The notes under the pieces are model-generated. The model was not told the DNA's origin. It saw only the letters and a program-made list of their open reading frames with translations, and did no database searches. Both the position numbers and the translations under genes were made by a program. This document shows positions 25,758 through 35,696 of a DNA stretch of 64,000 nucleotides, one piece after another. This DNA is from Trametopsis cervina. Taxonomy: Eukaryota; Basidiomycota; Agaricomycetes; Polyporales; Irpicaceae. The stretch covers positions 349,360 to 413,359 of the forward strand of contig MU278368.1 of the NCBI GenBank assembly GCA_022385755.1, read 5' to 3'. Every line of letters starts with the position of its first letter. Position 1 is the first letter of the stretch.

Positions 25758-27732
25758 TCATGCGTGGGACATGTCAGAGTGTATCTCCTGCACAACGCTC
25801 TTTTCCACGCGAAGCCCGCTGCTCTGTTGTGAGAATGTCAATAGGGTCCAGCCGCGTGAGTGTGTGATACTTACAGTTGGTGTTCCATTCCCAGCTGCCA
25901 AGTTGGAGAGCTGAATGGAGACTGGCTCGGTGGTGTCCATGTATGTTTTCTTCAGCCTGCGGCGAGCGTTTAATGTAGCGAGGGCGGCATTGAATAGTAC
26001 TATGCAGGGGTAAGCCGCGTATCCGTGAAGAAAGCAGGCAGGCGGCGCACATTTTGGTAATACGAGGAGGATTGACAGGAAAATAAAGTTCTTTGGCATG
26101 GTAGCGAACTAGCGTGTTGCGACCCTAAGCATCCTCCTCAAAAACGTCTGCGTGATACTCATACGCACCGTGATTAGCGAAACAATAGCGAAAATGCTGA
26201 ATAAGAGAGCGTTACTGCGGAAGCCAGAGAAGGAGAATGTAACATATGCACAAACCTCGTGAGGGCTCCGCTATTGATGCTATAGATCATAAGGGCATGT
26301 AACAAAGAGTTGGTACTAGATGCCGAGAATGTCAATGCGTATTATATGTCCAGTAGCAAGCTTTGTGCAAACATACCGAGGTGAATGGGTCCGGTGGGCC
26401 CACAGGGTGTAACACATTGATGCAGCAATGACGATATCTGCTGCTGCTCCGCAGCTGAATGTGACATAGAGAATCCACTACAATGTCAAGGTCAAAAGTG
26501 TGAATGTCATTTATGGAAAGACGTCTTCTCTCTCACCGAGGCATGGTCAGTAATATCAAGGAGTGTCGTGAAATGAACACTACGTTGACTTCAGTAGAGT
26601 CGGCGAGATCCGGACTTGCAACATAATCTCACCAGACGCTTGCCAACGCTGTGATAATATTGTCAGCAGTCGAGGCAACATCATGAGAGATGAAATATTA
26701 CCTAGACCAGCAACTGTTGACGAAGTCGGACGTCAACTTACGGACCGCGTAGAGAACATAACACATACGTAATGATACAAATGTAAGAATGGCCTAGGAT
26801 CGCGCAAAGAATAAGCTAGCCGCACACAAAGTATCAAGCTTCACAGCTCACAATGAGTAAGACAGGGAATCGCATTCGCCCATCACTGACTGCATGTAGA
26901 CTTCCGTTATATACGCTGCGTAGTATTGCTAGGGTACTCACATTTCCACAAGCGGAAGACGAATATGCTACGAAGAGCTGTCAATAAGCAGTCGACCACT
27001 CGGGGCTGTGGACGAGGTACCTTCTGACACAGACATCGCTGACTGCCTTTGTGAATGATGAGTGCACGTATATACGGAACGGGCCATGTATACTCACACA
27101 GACAATTGCGACGGGCTTGCGGCCACTGATGAGCACACATATAAATGCGTACTAAAAGCTACTCACCGAGATGGTGCTGTATATATCATCAATGAATCAG
27201 ACATGTGCATGTTTGAGAGGAGGTAATACCTAGGAATAAGCGCCAGCGCTGCAGGATTCGCGAAGTTCTTGACGGCATAGTGATACAAGAGACTGCTGAA
27301 CAAGGCCTGCTCTGCCGTGTCCAGGAGCCTGATGACGCGCACAGATAAGTAATGACAAACCCCTGTTGGCGTGATAAAAAATACGTACCACAGCACAAAT
27401 ATCTGTGGACAAAAGCGAGGTGTGAATAATATTAATGCATTCCATGATGATACGCACCAGACATTTGAACACTCGAGAATCATTCGAGGGGCGAGTGTAA
27501 TAAATGTAAACCTGGACAGTCGTGATTCCATAGAGGCTGTTACATGTATTAGGGTTCAGTTCTTCTCTCAAAACATTCAGCGCACATAGCGGCGATAGTG
27601 TTTCCTGGCATCCAGAAGTTATAACTTCGTCCCGACGTACAGAACAGCCCGTGTAGTGAGATACTCACCAATGAGGTAAGCGCCGATGGTGTTGTCGAAC
27701 TTCGGTACCTGGAGATCAATAGGAGTATTCAT
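25758..27732 (-). CDS. DUF6534-type multi-pass membrane protein, copy A
   Basis: Gene of many very small exons, start ATG 27730-27732. N-terminal MNTPIDLQVPKFDNTIGAYL continues across introns as IGNTIAAILYGITTVQVYIY. Then come LLDTAEQALFSSLLYHYAVK, the short exon ending SDVCVRR, FVFRLWK, VTFSCGAAADIVIAASMCYT, STNSLLHALMIYSINSGALT and MPKNFIFLSILLVLPK. It ends ATLNARRRLKK and SGLRVEKSVVQEIHSDMSHA. This is the order seen in the Agaricomycete DUF6534 family of predicted seven-helix membrane proteins of unknown function. Splice sites and frames are shared with copy B, which supports an intact gene. The stop is at 25758-25760. A role in sensing or secondary metabolism is only speculation. Confidence 0.8.
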
Positions 27733-27810
27733 GCCTACTGGGGACATGTGAAGAGAGAATGGTGAAGAAGAGGGAGTGATATGCCTCTGGTCCTCTATAG
27801 CAGGAGGCGT

Positions 27811-27826
27811 GTTTTTATCCCTCGGC
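27811..27826 (-). promoter_or_regulatory. TATA-like promoter block of DUF6534 copy A
   Basis: On the minus strand the sequence reads GCCGAGGGATAAAAAC, about 80 bp upstream of the ATG at 27732. The same block, GCCGAGGAATAAAACTC, lies about 70 bp upstream of copy B. Its survival in otherwise diverged upstream DNA supports function as a core promoter element. Confidence 0.6.
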
Positions 27827-28260
27827 TGGTAGCAAAGAAACAGATCATCAACGGCAAGACGTACACCTCACTGATGCACCGCACCTGTATATGCTCTGTG
27901 CCGAAAGGCTATCCGCATGCGTTCCATCGCAGTCGTACCGGCCATCTGGACAGACGCGCTCCTCTGGTAACACGGAGAACAGGAACGTGTGTTCCTATTT
28001 TCAGCCTTCAATGTTGCCGCAGCATCACATTAGAACGCGCCTCTACGGGTATACCAGATTTAATATGACGGTATCTGGCCAGAATCCCACGCAATAAGGT
28101 CGTTTGCAGATGATAGTAGCATGACTCACTTTCGACGGATCAAAACTGAGGGTCACGGCAGAGCTCTTAGATGAACGTCAAAGGACACTGCACGCACCAG
28201 CTAATGTGATTCCTGGAATACTGTGAGCACCGGTCAAGGCGGTGAGGCCTATAATTGAAG

Positions 28261-28500
28261 ATTCGAGGGCCCTGATGAAGTCGCCCTTCCATGATACGGC
28301 TTTAGACCTTGTGACTGGTAGCTTGGGAAGATCAACCGCATGAGACTCAGTCGTACACAAACGTGGGTTTGAACGTTCTCAAGCATACTATAAGACTCGA
28401 ATGCGTTGACAAAGTCGCCATTCCATGGCGTGTATTTAACCCTCATGACTGCTGGGTTGAAGATTAACGGTATAAGGCACACATCATATAAGAACGTACG
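28261..28500. repeat. Degenerate tandem repeat, about 134-bp period
   Basis: Two copies begin at about 28261 and 28395. Shared stretches include TTCCATG, GTGACTG/ATGACTG and AACGT, with roughly 65% identity overall by eye. On the minus strand both copies read W-x-GDF-x-x-A-x-ES, suggesting an old coding repeat. The second copy runs into the conserved end of duplication unit A. Confidence 0.5.
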
Positions 28501-28595
28501 CTGAGAATATGTTATAATCAGACCATAAAGTGCAGCTGTCCAGTGGATTGGTTGTTCCCATGAGAAGGCCACAGCTCTGAACCCCGACAACCCCT
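28461..28595. repeat. 135-bp near-identical block, copy in unit A
   Basis: Matches 31896-32029 in the same orientation with about eight substitutions over 123 aligned bases, most of them transitions. It marks the right border of duplication unit A. Its minus strand is open and reads GFRAVAFSW, then WTAALYGLII, in both copies. It may be a relic exon. Confidence 0.85.
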
Positions 28596-29110
28596 AGTCT
28601 CGTTCCCAGCAGCCTCAGACCCCGGGTTAGGAAGCAAAACTGGCGAAACACAAAACAACTCCGGGGGTGAGATGTCTGGTTTTGTTTGTTTGTTTTGCAG
28701 TGAGGTGTGGGGTGTGTGTGGGTCAATCATCACGTGCGCTCGAAGAATTGAAGCATCTATCAGCGCGCGCGCGGTGGCGGGTCTGTGGACGTCGTCGCGC
28801 TCTATTTCATTCCCGTTGTGCCCCCTATGCATACCCGTCGCGACAGCGGCAAGTCTAGCGATTTGTTGTGAGCGGCGACGAGACCCTTACATCATACAAG
28901 GGTTACGATCCCGTTTGAAGCTGCCGCGTAGCTCGCAACTGACTGAGAAAGCTCACTATATCATCATACCCATTCCTGTGTTTTGTAATGTTTTGTAACA
29001 ATTCACATCATGTACAGCGGCCGGCAGCGTCGAATATAGTGTCACAATTCAGCAGCATATTGAGGCTAGGGATAGGAAGAGAGCATAGGGATGGGTGAAA
29101 CGTAAGGATA

Positions 29111-31092
29111 TCATGGATAGGACGCATCAGAGTGTACCTCCTGCACAACATTCTTTTCCACGCGGAGCCCGCCGGTCTGGTATAAAAGTGTCATTATGAC
29201 CTAGCCGGACGAACGCGTGGCACCTACAGTTGGTGTCCCACTAATATCTGTTAAGTTGCCAAGTTGGATGGAGACTGGTTCGGTGGTATCCAAATAAGTT
29301 TTCTTCAGCCGGCTGCAAGCGTTTAATGTGGCGAGGACAGCATTCAGTAGTACTGTGCAGAGTTAGCCGTGTAACCCTGGTGGAAGGAGGGAACATACGT
29401 TTGGGTAAGATGAGGAAGAACGCCAGATAAATAAAATTCTTTGGCATGGTAGCAAACTGAGGTATCGGGGTCAGAAGCTTCGTCCTGGAATCGGATGCAT
29501 CACAGTCACACGTACCGTTATAAGCGAGACAACGGCGAAAAGACTGAATCGGAGACGTGTTACTGAAGGGGCGCCTGGGACAAGAACGCACTGTTTGGAC
29601 AAACCTTGTGAGAGCCCCGCTGTTGATGCTGTATATCATCAGAACACGCAATAAAGAATTGGTCCTAGATGCCGACGATGTCAGTATGTAAGACTCGCTC
29701 CCCGGCGAGTCTTCTACAAACATACCGTGCTGATTGCGTTCGGTGCTCCCAGAGGGTGAAACACATTGATGCAGCGATTATGACGTCTGCTGCTGCGCCG
29801 CAACTGAACGTGGTATAGAGAACCCACTGTGTTTTGGAGATCAAAATCGCATATAATCTTTGTGAGAAAGTGCGCTCCCTCACCGATGCGCGGTCGGTAA
29901 TATCGCTGAGAGTTGTGAATTTGGCACTAGGTTCGGGTCAGTCAATCATGATGAAACACACATCTGGAACCTGAACTCACCAGAGGCATGCTAATACTAT
30001 CCAAGCCTTGTCAGCGGCGAAAAGAACATCACGAGAGGTAAGACCCTACCAAATCCACCCACTATTAATTTGGACACAGGTCAATTCACGGGTTATGTCA
30101 TGTATACAAACAAAGACCTACGGAGTGCTAACAACGCAAGGACTGCCTAGGAACGCACAAAGACTCAGCCAGTTGCACGACAGGCTCTAGATCCCTTGAC
30201 TCACGATGATGTAGACCGTAAACCGCATTCTTCCATCGCTGACTGCGTATATGGACTCAATATGTATGTTCCATGATATCACATAGGTAATGCTCACATT
30301 TCCATAGACGGTAAATAAAGATGCTGGGGAAATCTGAGAATGAGCAATTGACTATGCAGAACTACGTACGGCGGACCTTCTAACGCAGATGTCGCTTAGT
30401 GCCTTGGTGGATGATGAGTGTGCGGAGAGATGAACGTCGCATAGGAACTCACGGAGACGATCGTCACAGGCTTGCGGCTATGAATGAGCATAAATAGAAA
30501 CACACTACCAAAAGGCCTCTTACCGTGGTGGTTCTGTATACACGCTTCATCAATTACGGCTATGCGCGAATTGCAACACAGAAGCGCACCTGGGAATGAA
30601 CTCTAACGCCGCAGGATCCGCGAAATTCTGAACAGCATAGTAATAAAAGATAGCGCTGAATAATGCCTGGTCCGCCGTGTCCAGGAGCCTTAAAATCACC
30701 CCTGTTGAGCGAAGATAGAACACTTCTAGTGTGGTTGCAAATACGTACCACAGCACAAATATCTGTGGGCAGCATTCAACGCGAGTCGTTGGGACATAAG
30801 ATGAACTGAAGTATGATACTTACCAAGCACTTGAACGCAGGGGAATCATTTGAGGGACGAGTAAAATAAATATTCACTTGGACAGTCGTGATTCCATATA
30901 GGCTGTTGGATGTATAGTTAGTACTGATCGTGCTTCTGAGAAAGAGTTGGCGTACATAGCGGAGATAGTGTTACCTAACATTCGATAGCTAGTGTCATTA
31001 GAGGTAAGCCATGTGGTGACAGACTCACCTATGAGGGCGGCACCGATGGTGTTGTCAAACCTTGCCGGCTGATGATCAGTGAGAGCATCCAT
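29111..31092 (-). CDS. DUF6534-type multi-pass membrane protein, copy B
   Basis: Tandem paralogue of copy A with matching exon order; start ATG 31090-31092. The N-terminus is MDALTDHQPARFDNTIGAAL. Recognisable exons include LLDTADQALFSAIFYYYAVQ, NFADPAALEFIPR, SDICVRR, FIYRLWK, TFSCGAAADVIIAASMCFTL, STNSLLRVLMIYSINSGALT and MPKNFIYLAFFLILPKLLLN. Next come ATLNACSRLKKTYLDTTEP and the last exon GLRVEKNVVQEVHSDASYP. The stop is at 29111-29113. Conserved reading frames in the small exons, despite clear nucleotide divergence from copy A, suggest both copies remained under selection. Function unknown; predicted seven-helix membrane protein. Confidence 0.78.
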
Positions 31093-31160
31093 AGTGATGA
31101 GAGCGGGGATGTTTTGAAGAGCAAGTCGCGATGCACCTCTGGAGCGCAGTAGGAAAGGTC

Positions 31161-31177
31161 GAGTTTTATTCCTCGGC
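31161..31177 (-). promoter_or_regulatory. TATA-like promoter block of DUF6534 copy B
   Basis: Minus strand reads GCCGAGGAATAAAACTC about 70 bp upstream of the copy B ATG (31092). It is the counterpart of the copy A block at 27811-27826. Confidence 0.6.
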
Positions 31178-31895
31178 ACTGTCGTTAATCGGGCGTTGGA
31201 AGCCCCAAACCCCGCGGACAGATGATCATGTCTTTATTTCCCCATACTACAAAGTGAATTCCGTCGGCGGTGTCAAAACAGCGGCTGTACAAAGGATATG
31301 GTTCAGATATTCCTGTGACGGACAATCAGAATAAGGAGAAGCCAACATAATTGCTGCGTATACCAAAAGACAGCACTTATATGCCTTACGGAATACACCA
31401 GAGGACTTGCGACTCACCATCTGTTGGAAACATAGGCATAGCCACTACGGCCGTCGTCGAGGCATTCCATGACATCGCACGGAGAAAGATTCAATTCAAG
31501 GAGAAGGTCTATCTCTCATTGATAAGCGAAGCCGTGAGACACCGCCAGTAACGGACGAATGGTTCATCAACGGCTGGAAACACGGATATCCGCATCCATT
31601 GTGGTATGTGCCGAAAGGTTATCTGCATGTGCTTTAGCAACTCGTACCGGCCCCCGAGTAAGAGTGTAGCTCTCATGACATGTGTGTGGAGAGGTGAGCG
31701 TGCCTTCAGCGTCGCCGTAACACGATGCGGCACACGCTCATCTGGGTAAACAGGAATCAGTAACCAATCTGGCGGGATGACGTTGCGTACAATACTATGC
31801 CTTCTTGATGACTCAGTGACTGAACACCGAAGGTATGCTCGCCCGACTGAACTATGCGATTCATCAAACTCCATAAACCAAAGCTTGGTTGAATA

Positions 31896-32029
31896 AGATT
31901 AACGGTCAAGGCACACATCATATAGGAACGTACGCTGAGAAGATGTTATAATCAGGCCATAAAGTGCGGCTGTCCAGTAGATTGGTTGTCCCCATGAGAA
32001 GGCCACGGCTCTGAACCCCGACAACCCCT
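31896..32029. repeat. 134-bp near-identical block, copy in unit B
   Basis: Counterpart of 28461-28595, in direct orientation, about 93% identical. It marks the right border of duplication unit B, 213 bp before POLD4. Confidence 0.85.
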
Positions 32030-32241
32030 TGGTAACATGCTGGGAGGTCGCTAAAGCACATCCATCGTTGCCAATTCGGGAAGCGGCCTGTATACATAGA
32101 CGCCCAAAAGGCGGATCATTTCCATACTGGGGAACCTCCAGTCCCACGATAGGCCGCCACACGCTGCGTCAGTCCTACTATCCAACCTATCCCAGACCAC
32201 TCGCACATTATCTCGCAAAGACATTGTATAAACCTCACAGC

Positions 32242-33134
32242 ATGGCGCCGAAAGAGAAGCTTGCTACAAAGCAGCAACCGCTAGTGTTTCCCTCGAAACG
32301 TTCTACTGCGATCTCTAACGCCAAGGGGAAGGAATCCAAGTCTCCCGCTACACTTCCGTCCACACCTATCCCCGCGACAGCGGCTCAGGTCGCAGAAACG
32401 GAAGCTGAGGAGATTGTTGCTTCCACTACCTCAGCAAAGAGAAAGACCAGATCGGCAACGAAGGCCCAGACCTCAGATATTGACAAACCGGCGGGCAAGA
32501 AGCGGAAGCTCCAAGAGGTCGAGGATTCTCCGTCTACGAAGGGGAAGACTAAGGAGGAGAAAGGGAAGCGGGTCTTCAAGTCTCGTGTCAGCATCGAGAA
32601 TGTCGAGGACCGTACGGTCTCTCGTGACCAGGAAATTAGCAGCGATATCGAGTTAGTCGATGGAGAGGACACCACTGGCGACGAGAAAGCAAAGAAGTCA
32701 AGGTTCCGAAAGCATTTCGGGGAGGTGAGGGAAAAGATGGGGAACATCGCGCCTGGTAAGTATATCAAATATATGCGTCCTGGGGCCACTATTCTGACTC
32801 TGCGCACGTAGTACATCCTAACGGTCAGAAGTCAGAGCATTATATGCTGCGTGTATTCGACCTGTAAGTTCCCCTTGATATCTTATCGCCCATACTCACC
32901 CCCATTATAGCTCTTACGAGTACGGCCCATGTATTGGAATGACCCGCCTTCAACGATGGGAACGCGCGGAAGCCCTCGGACTAAACCCGCCTTTAGCAGT
33001 GAGTGGCCTCTTCTTACATTTCACCTGCTGCGTCGTAATTTATACATCCTCCGTAGGTTAAGGAACTCTTGTCGACGGAGGAAAATAAGGACGACAGCGT
33101 CATGAGCCAGTGTGTGTTCTATGGCGAAATCTAA
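32242..33134 (+). CDS. POLD4: DNA polymerase delta subunit 4
   Basis: Four exons: 32242-32755, 32812-32863, 32911-32998 and 33057-33134. The N-terminal 170 residues are Lys/Ser/Thr-rich and low complexity, beginning MAPKEKLATKQQPLVFPSKR, which could include a degenerate PCNA-binding motif. The C-terminal third holds the family core: HYMLRVFDL, then YEYGPCIGMTRLQRWERAEA and LGLNPP, ending MSQCVFYGEI. POLD4 (Cdm1 in fission yeast) is the smallest subunit of replicative polymerase delta and stabilises the complex. The start at 32242 was preferred although the frame is open upstream, because the upstream bases belong to the duplicated repeat of unit B. The basic N-terminal extension is longer than in animals but usual for fungi. 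Confidence 0.92.
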
Positions 33135-33578
33135 ACAGTACTCCCTTTTTGCTGCCATGCCGCGTCGCCTTTACCAACGCTGCTTTCCGCTACTTTGGAC
33201 AAATAACTTCTGCTTCATAATAATAATACGTACTGTATAACTTCCCGAGACTGCTTTCTATTTGTTGTCTGTTGTAGTCTGCCCTGTACTTTGGACCGTG
33301 CTGGATTAATATAGCTTTGTTGAGATTCGGTGAACACGAGGAGGTCGCTCTTGGAAAGAATGGTTTACTCAGCGTATAAAAGTACTTACAACACCAAATA
33401 TCATAGCCTGCGACATGGTTCAACATGGCTCGATATGGACGATTACCTTTGTGGCGTTAAACGCTATTGGCCATGAAACACGGTGTCGGACGACAATATT
33501 GTAGGGCACATTATGCAACAGGAACACAAGAACGATAAGCTGTCCAATTACTGTAGCACTTTCAAAGTACAACGGATC
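33135..33578. other. Convergent intergenic region
   Basis: This 444 bp lies between the 3' ends of POLD4 (plus) and the Gal80-like oxidoreductase (minus). It is AT-richer than its surroundings. No gene or repeat was recognised. Confidence 0.4.
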
Positions 33579-34892
33579 TCAAACGACTGAGACCATCTTT
33601 CCTCCTTCTTCGATGCTCTTCATAGCAGCGTCCAAAACCTTCCAAACCCTTACTGATGACTCAAGCGTCTCATAGTAACCATCCACACCTTTGGCGAACT
33701 CAAGCCATGCCTTCCCAGAATTTCCTAGTCTGTCTTCTTCCTTCGTCTCGAGCGCGACCTCTTCATCGTTCAGTAGTATCTGCATCTCGCTGGTGGACGG
33801 AAATGCGCCGTAGATGCCGTTTTCTGGCCGGCTTCTCACTTCAATGACCCCGTCCTCTCCGTCTATGTACCAACTGAAGCGTCCACCAGGCGGACCAGCT
33901 TGACAGAGTAAGTTGACGAGTGTACCATCATATTGTCCGCCGAGGTACCCTGTAAGAACGACTTGATCATGTGCTGTTTTCGGCAGTACGTCCCCTGTTG
34001 GATTTCCTGACGCATCAACCGCTTTGACCTGCGGGATGCGGACGGTGGTGGCCGCACTGACTGCAGTGAATTCGCTAAACACGTATTCGAGCATGATTAT
34101 ATTATGCGCGCCAGCAATCGTAAGGAGTGTCGCGCCTATTTTTTATTATTACCGCAAAAAGCCTTTGTCAGGGACGAGGATAATGTAGGTATAAAGAATA
34201 TCACTCACCATTTCGTAGGTCGAGACTGTATGCATTCTGCCAGCTTGAGGTCCGGCCTGCAAAATGCATCTCGGACGGCCAAATGAACGACTGCTCCCAG
34301 CGTGTCAATCACACATCTGACCACGTAAGAAATGCACGCACAATCGAGGTAGAGAGAACTCTTCCCACTTTTCCTGTCTGTAGAAGTTCTTTCACCTTGA
34401 AAAAGTAGTACGCATAAGCCCAAACTCCTATTGCATAGTGAACGTACTTACTTTCTTGGCGGTATTCCCTTGGTTGGGCTGAGCACCAACCAGGCTTCGG
34501 AGGCCTTTCGCTTTTGCCGCCTCTGCCATCCTGATAGTCTCCTGGAGGTCTTTCCCGGGGCTCCACTCAAGGAATATGTCCTTGCCCGCCTCAACGGCAG
34601 GCATGACCACCTTGTAATGGTCAGGAATCTTAACACTGATAACAACCATGTCGACTTCTGGATCATTCGCAATATCGGTGGGACCTGTCTCGCCGAAATA
34701 TCCTTTAACGGGCCGACCAGCGAGTTCGGTGTACTTGGCCGCAGATGTCTTTGCGGACGCCTCGGAAGAGGTACACAACGCCGTCAGTGTGTATTTGGAC
34801 GAGAGCAGGGGATCGAAAAGAGGTGGAATGAGTGCTGCTGCTGCCCATCCCTGAGCGGAAAGGCCAATAACACCGAGTCTAATGGGTGGCAT
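33579..34892 (-). CDS. Gal80-like GFO/IDH/MocA oxidoreductase
   Basis: Start MPPIRLGVIGLSAQGWAAAA (ATG 34890-34892) carries a Rossmann G-x-x-x-x-G fold. ANDPEVDMVVISVKIPDHYK and GKDIFLEWSPGKDL follow. The classic catalytic EKP of the family is replaced by EWSP, as in Gal80-type proteins. Later exons give KVKELLQTGKVGRVLSTSI, SFIWPSEMHF and GATLLTIAGAHNIIMLEYVF across introns. The C-terminal sheet domain contains TGYLGGQYDGTLVNLLCQAG and ends EGGKMVSVV. Fungal Gal80 relatives may be NAD(P)-binding regulators or true sugar/diol dehydrogenases. Loss of the Lys argues against a typical dehydrogenase here. Basidiomycetes lack a canonical Gal4 system, so no Gal80 role is claimed. Confidence 0.87.
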
Positions 34893-35696
34893 GTTGACAG
34901 GATGCTTGGGGAAGGTGTACGGGGGGAAACCTAGAGGAACGCGATTTATATAGAGGCGCAAGGAAATGTTCTTCAAAGATCGTTGTTCCAACCTTGAAAT
35001 AGAAAGGATGAGTCACGATAAGTGGGTAGACTCTGTTTGAGTGACGCTAATGTCAAGGTTGCTTACAAACTTCACAGTGGTCAAGGGTTTCCTGAAGCTC
35101 CAATTGCATGGGAACAACCGCTTGAGGGCAGGAGTGGAAGCTTCTACGCTGGAGAGCTGTATCGAATTGACCGTTTGCATCGCACTCAATGTCATAGCCA
35201 TTAGTATCTCTACGCGTGTAGCGGGCGCATCTTGTTCAACTGCAAGCCTTAAGACGTGGTCGCGGACACTGTGTCGGCAGGGGACGCGTGGACAAGCACT
35301 TTCTGACCAATCCAAAGCAGTTATTACGGAGTCAGACCTCTCGAGGTGCCATCCAGCGGCAGTAGAAGTTATTGTTTCCCATGATGACTCGGATTTTCTT
35401 GAGCTACGCCAGTAGACTTTGCTTTGGGTGCTCAGACCGCGTATTGCACTTGTCAGGACCGAATATGAGCATGCGCGGAAGTTGGATAATGCATTAGCGA
35501 CAAGCAACTTTTTAGAGGCGACACGTCCATAGACATACCCGTTGTTCGCTATTTACAGGTACCGAGGAAAGAACGTGGCCATAATCAGGCGGATCACTGG
35601 CAAACGGAACAAGGCCAGCGTGGCTTGAATACCTCATCGTAATTGGGCGCCTGTTGTGACTTGCCTCAGCACTTGCTGACCACCTCATGACATCTC
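34893..35696. other. Divergent intergenic region, oxidoreductase / START protein
   Basis: An 804 bp interval that should contain both promoters. Two overlapping long frames (minus 35013-35507, plus 35041-35415) are open, but the minus frame has no early ATG and neither shows a known domain. I treat them as chance. Confidence 0.4.

Larger units (their letters stand above)
25486..28595. repeat. Tandem duplication unit A
   Basis: About 3.1 kb of roughly collinear similarity to 28842-32029 (unit B). Unit A carries DUF6534 gene A, its promoter, and about 0.8 kb of upstream DNA ending in a 135-bp block that is about 93% identical to the end of unit B. Similarity elsewhere is patchy but traceable in exons, introns and flanks. 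The borders were located by eye. Confidence 0.8.
27733..29110. other. Spacer between DUF6534 copies
   Basis: Holds the copy A promoter (27811-27826), flanking DNA of unit A up to 28595, a unique roughly 245-bp junction (28596-28841) with a GTTTGTTTGTTTG run and a GCGCGCGC stretch, and the start of unit B. Minus-strand ORFs at 28590-28249 include a segment also found near 32000, but no complete gene could be built. Confidence 0.5.
28842..32029. repeat. Tandem duplication unit B
   Basis: Second copy of the roughly 3.1-3.2 kb unit described for 25486-28595, containing DUF6534 copy B. It is separated from unit A by about 245 bp that are not repeated. Its right border (32029) is 213 bp before the POLD4 start codon. 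Confidence 0.8.
31093..32241. other. Intergenic region, DUF6534 copy B / POLD4
   Basis: Divergent interval of 1.15 kb. It holds the copy B promoter block (31161-31177), the rest of unit B with its 134-bp conserved end (31896-32029), and about 210 bp directly upstream of POLD4. Minus-strand fragments resemble those at 28249-28590. No complete gene is supported. Confidence 0.5.

Noticed and set aside
28685..28700. GTTTG run as transposon terminal sequence or poly-A footprint
   Set aside because: Short simple repeat only; no target-site duplication or transposase remnant was found around it.
25758..31092. DUF6534 genes as STE3-type pheromone receptors of a mating-type locus
   Set aside because: The sequence order fits DUF6534 rather than STE3, and no pheromone precursor (CaaX) genes or homeodomain genes were found.
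35013..35507. 164-codon minus frame and overlapping 124-codon plus frame
   Set aside because: The minus frame has no ATG near its start, both strands are open over the same bases, and neither shows a known motif.
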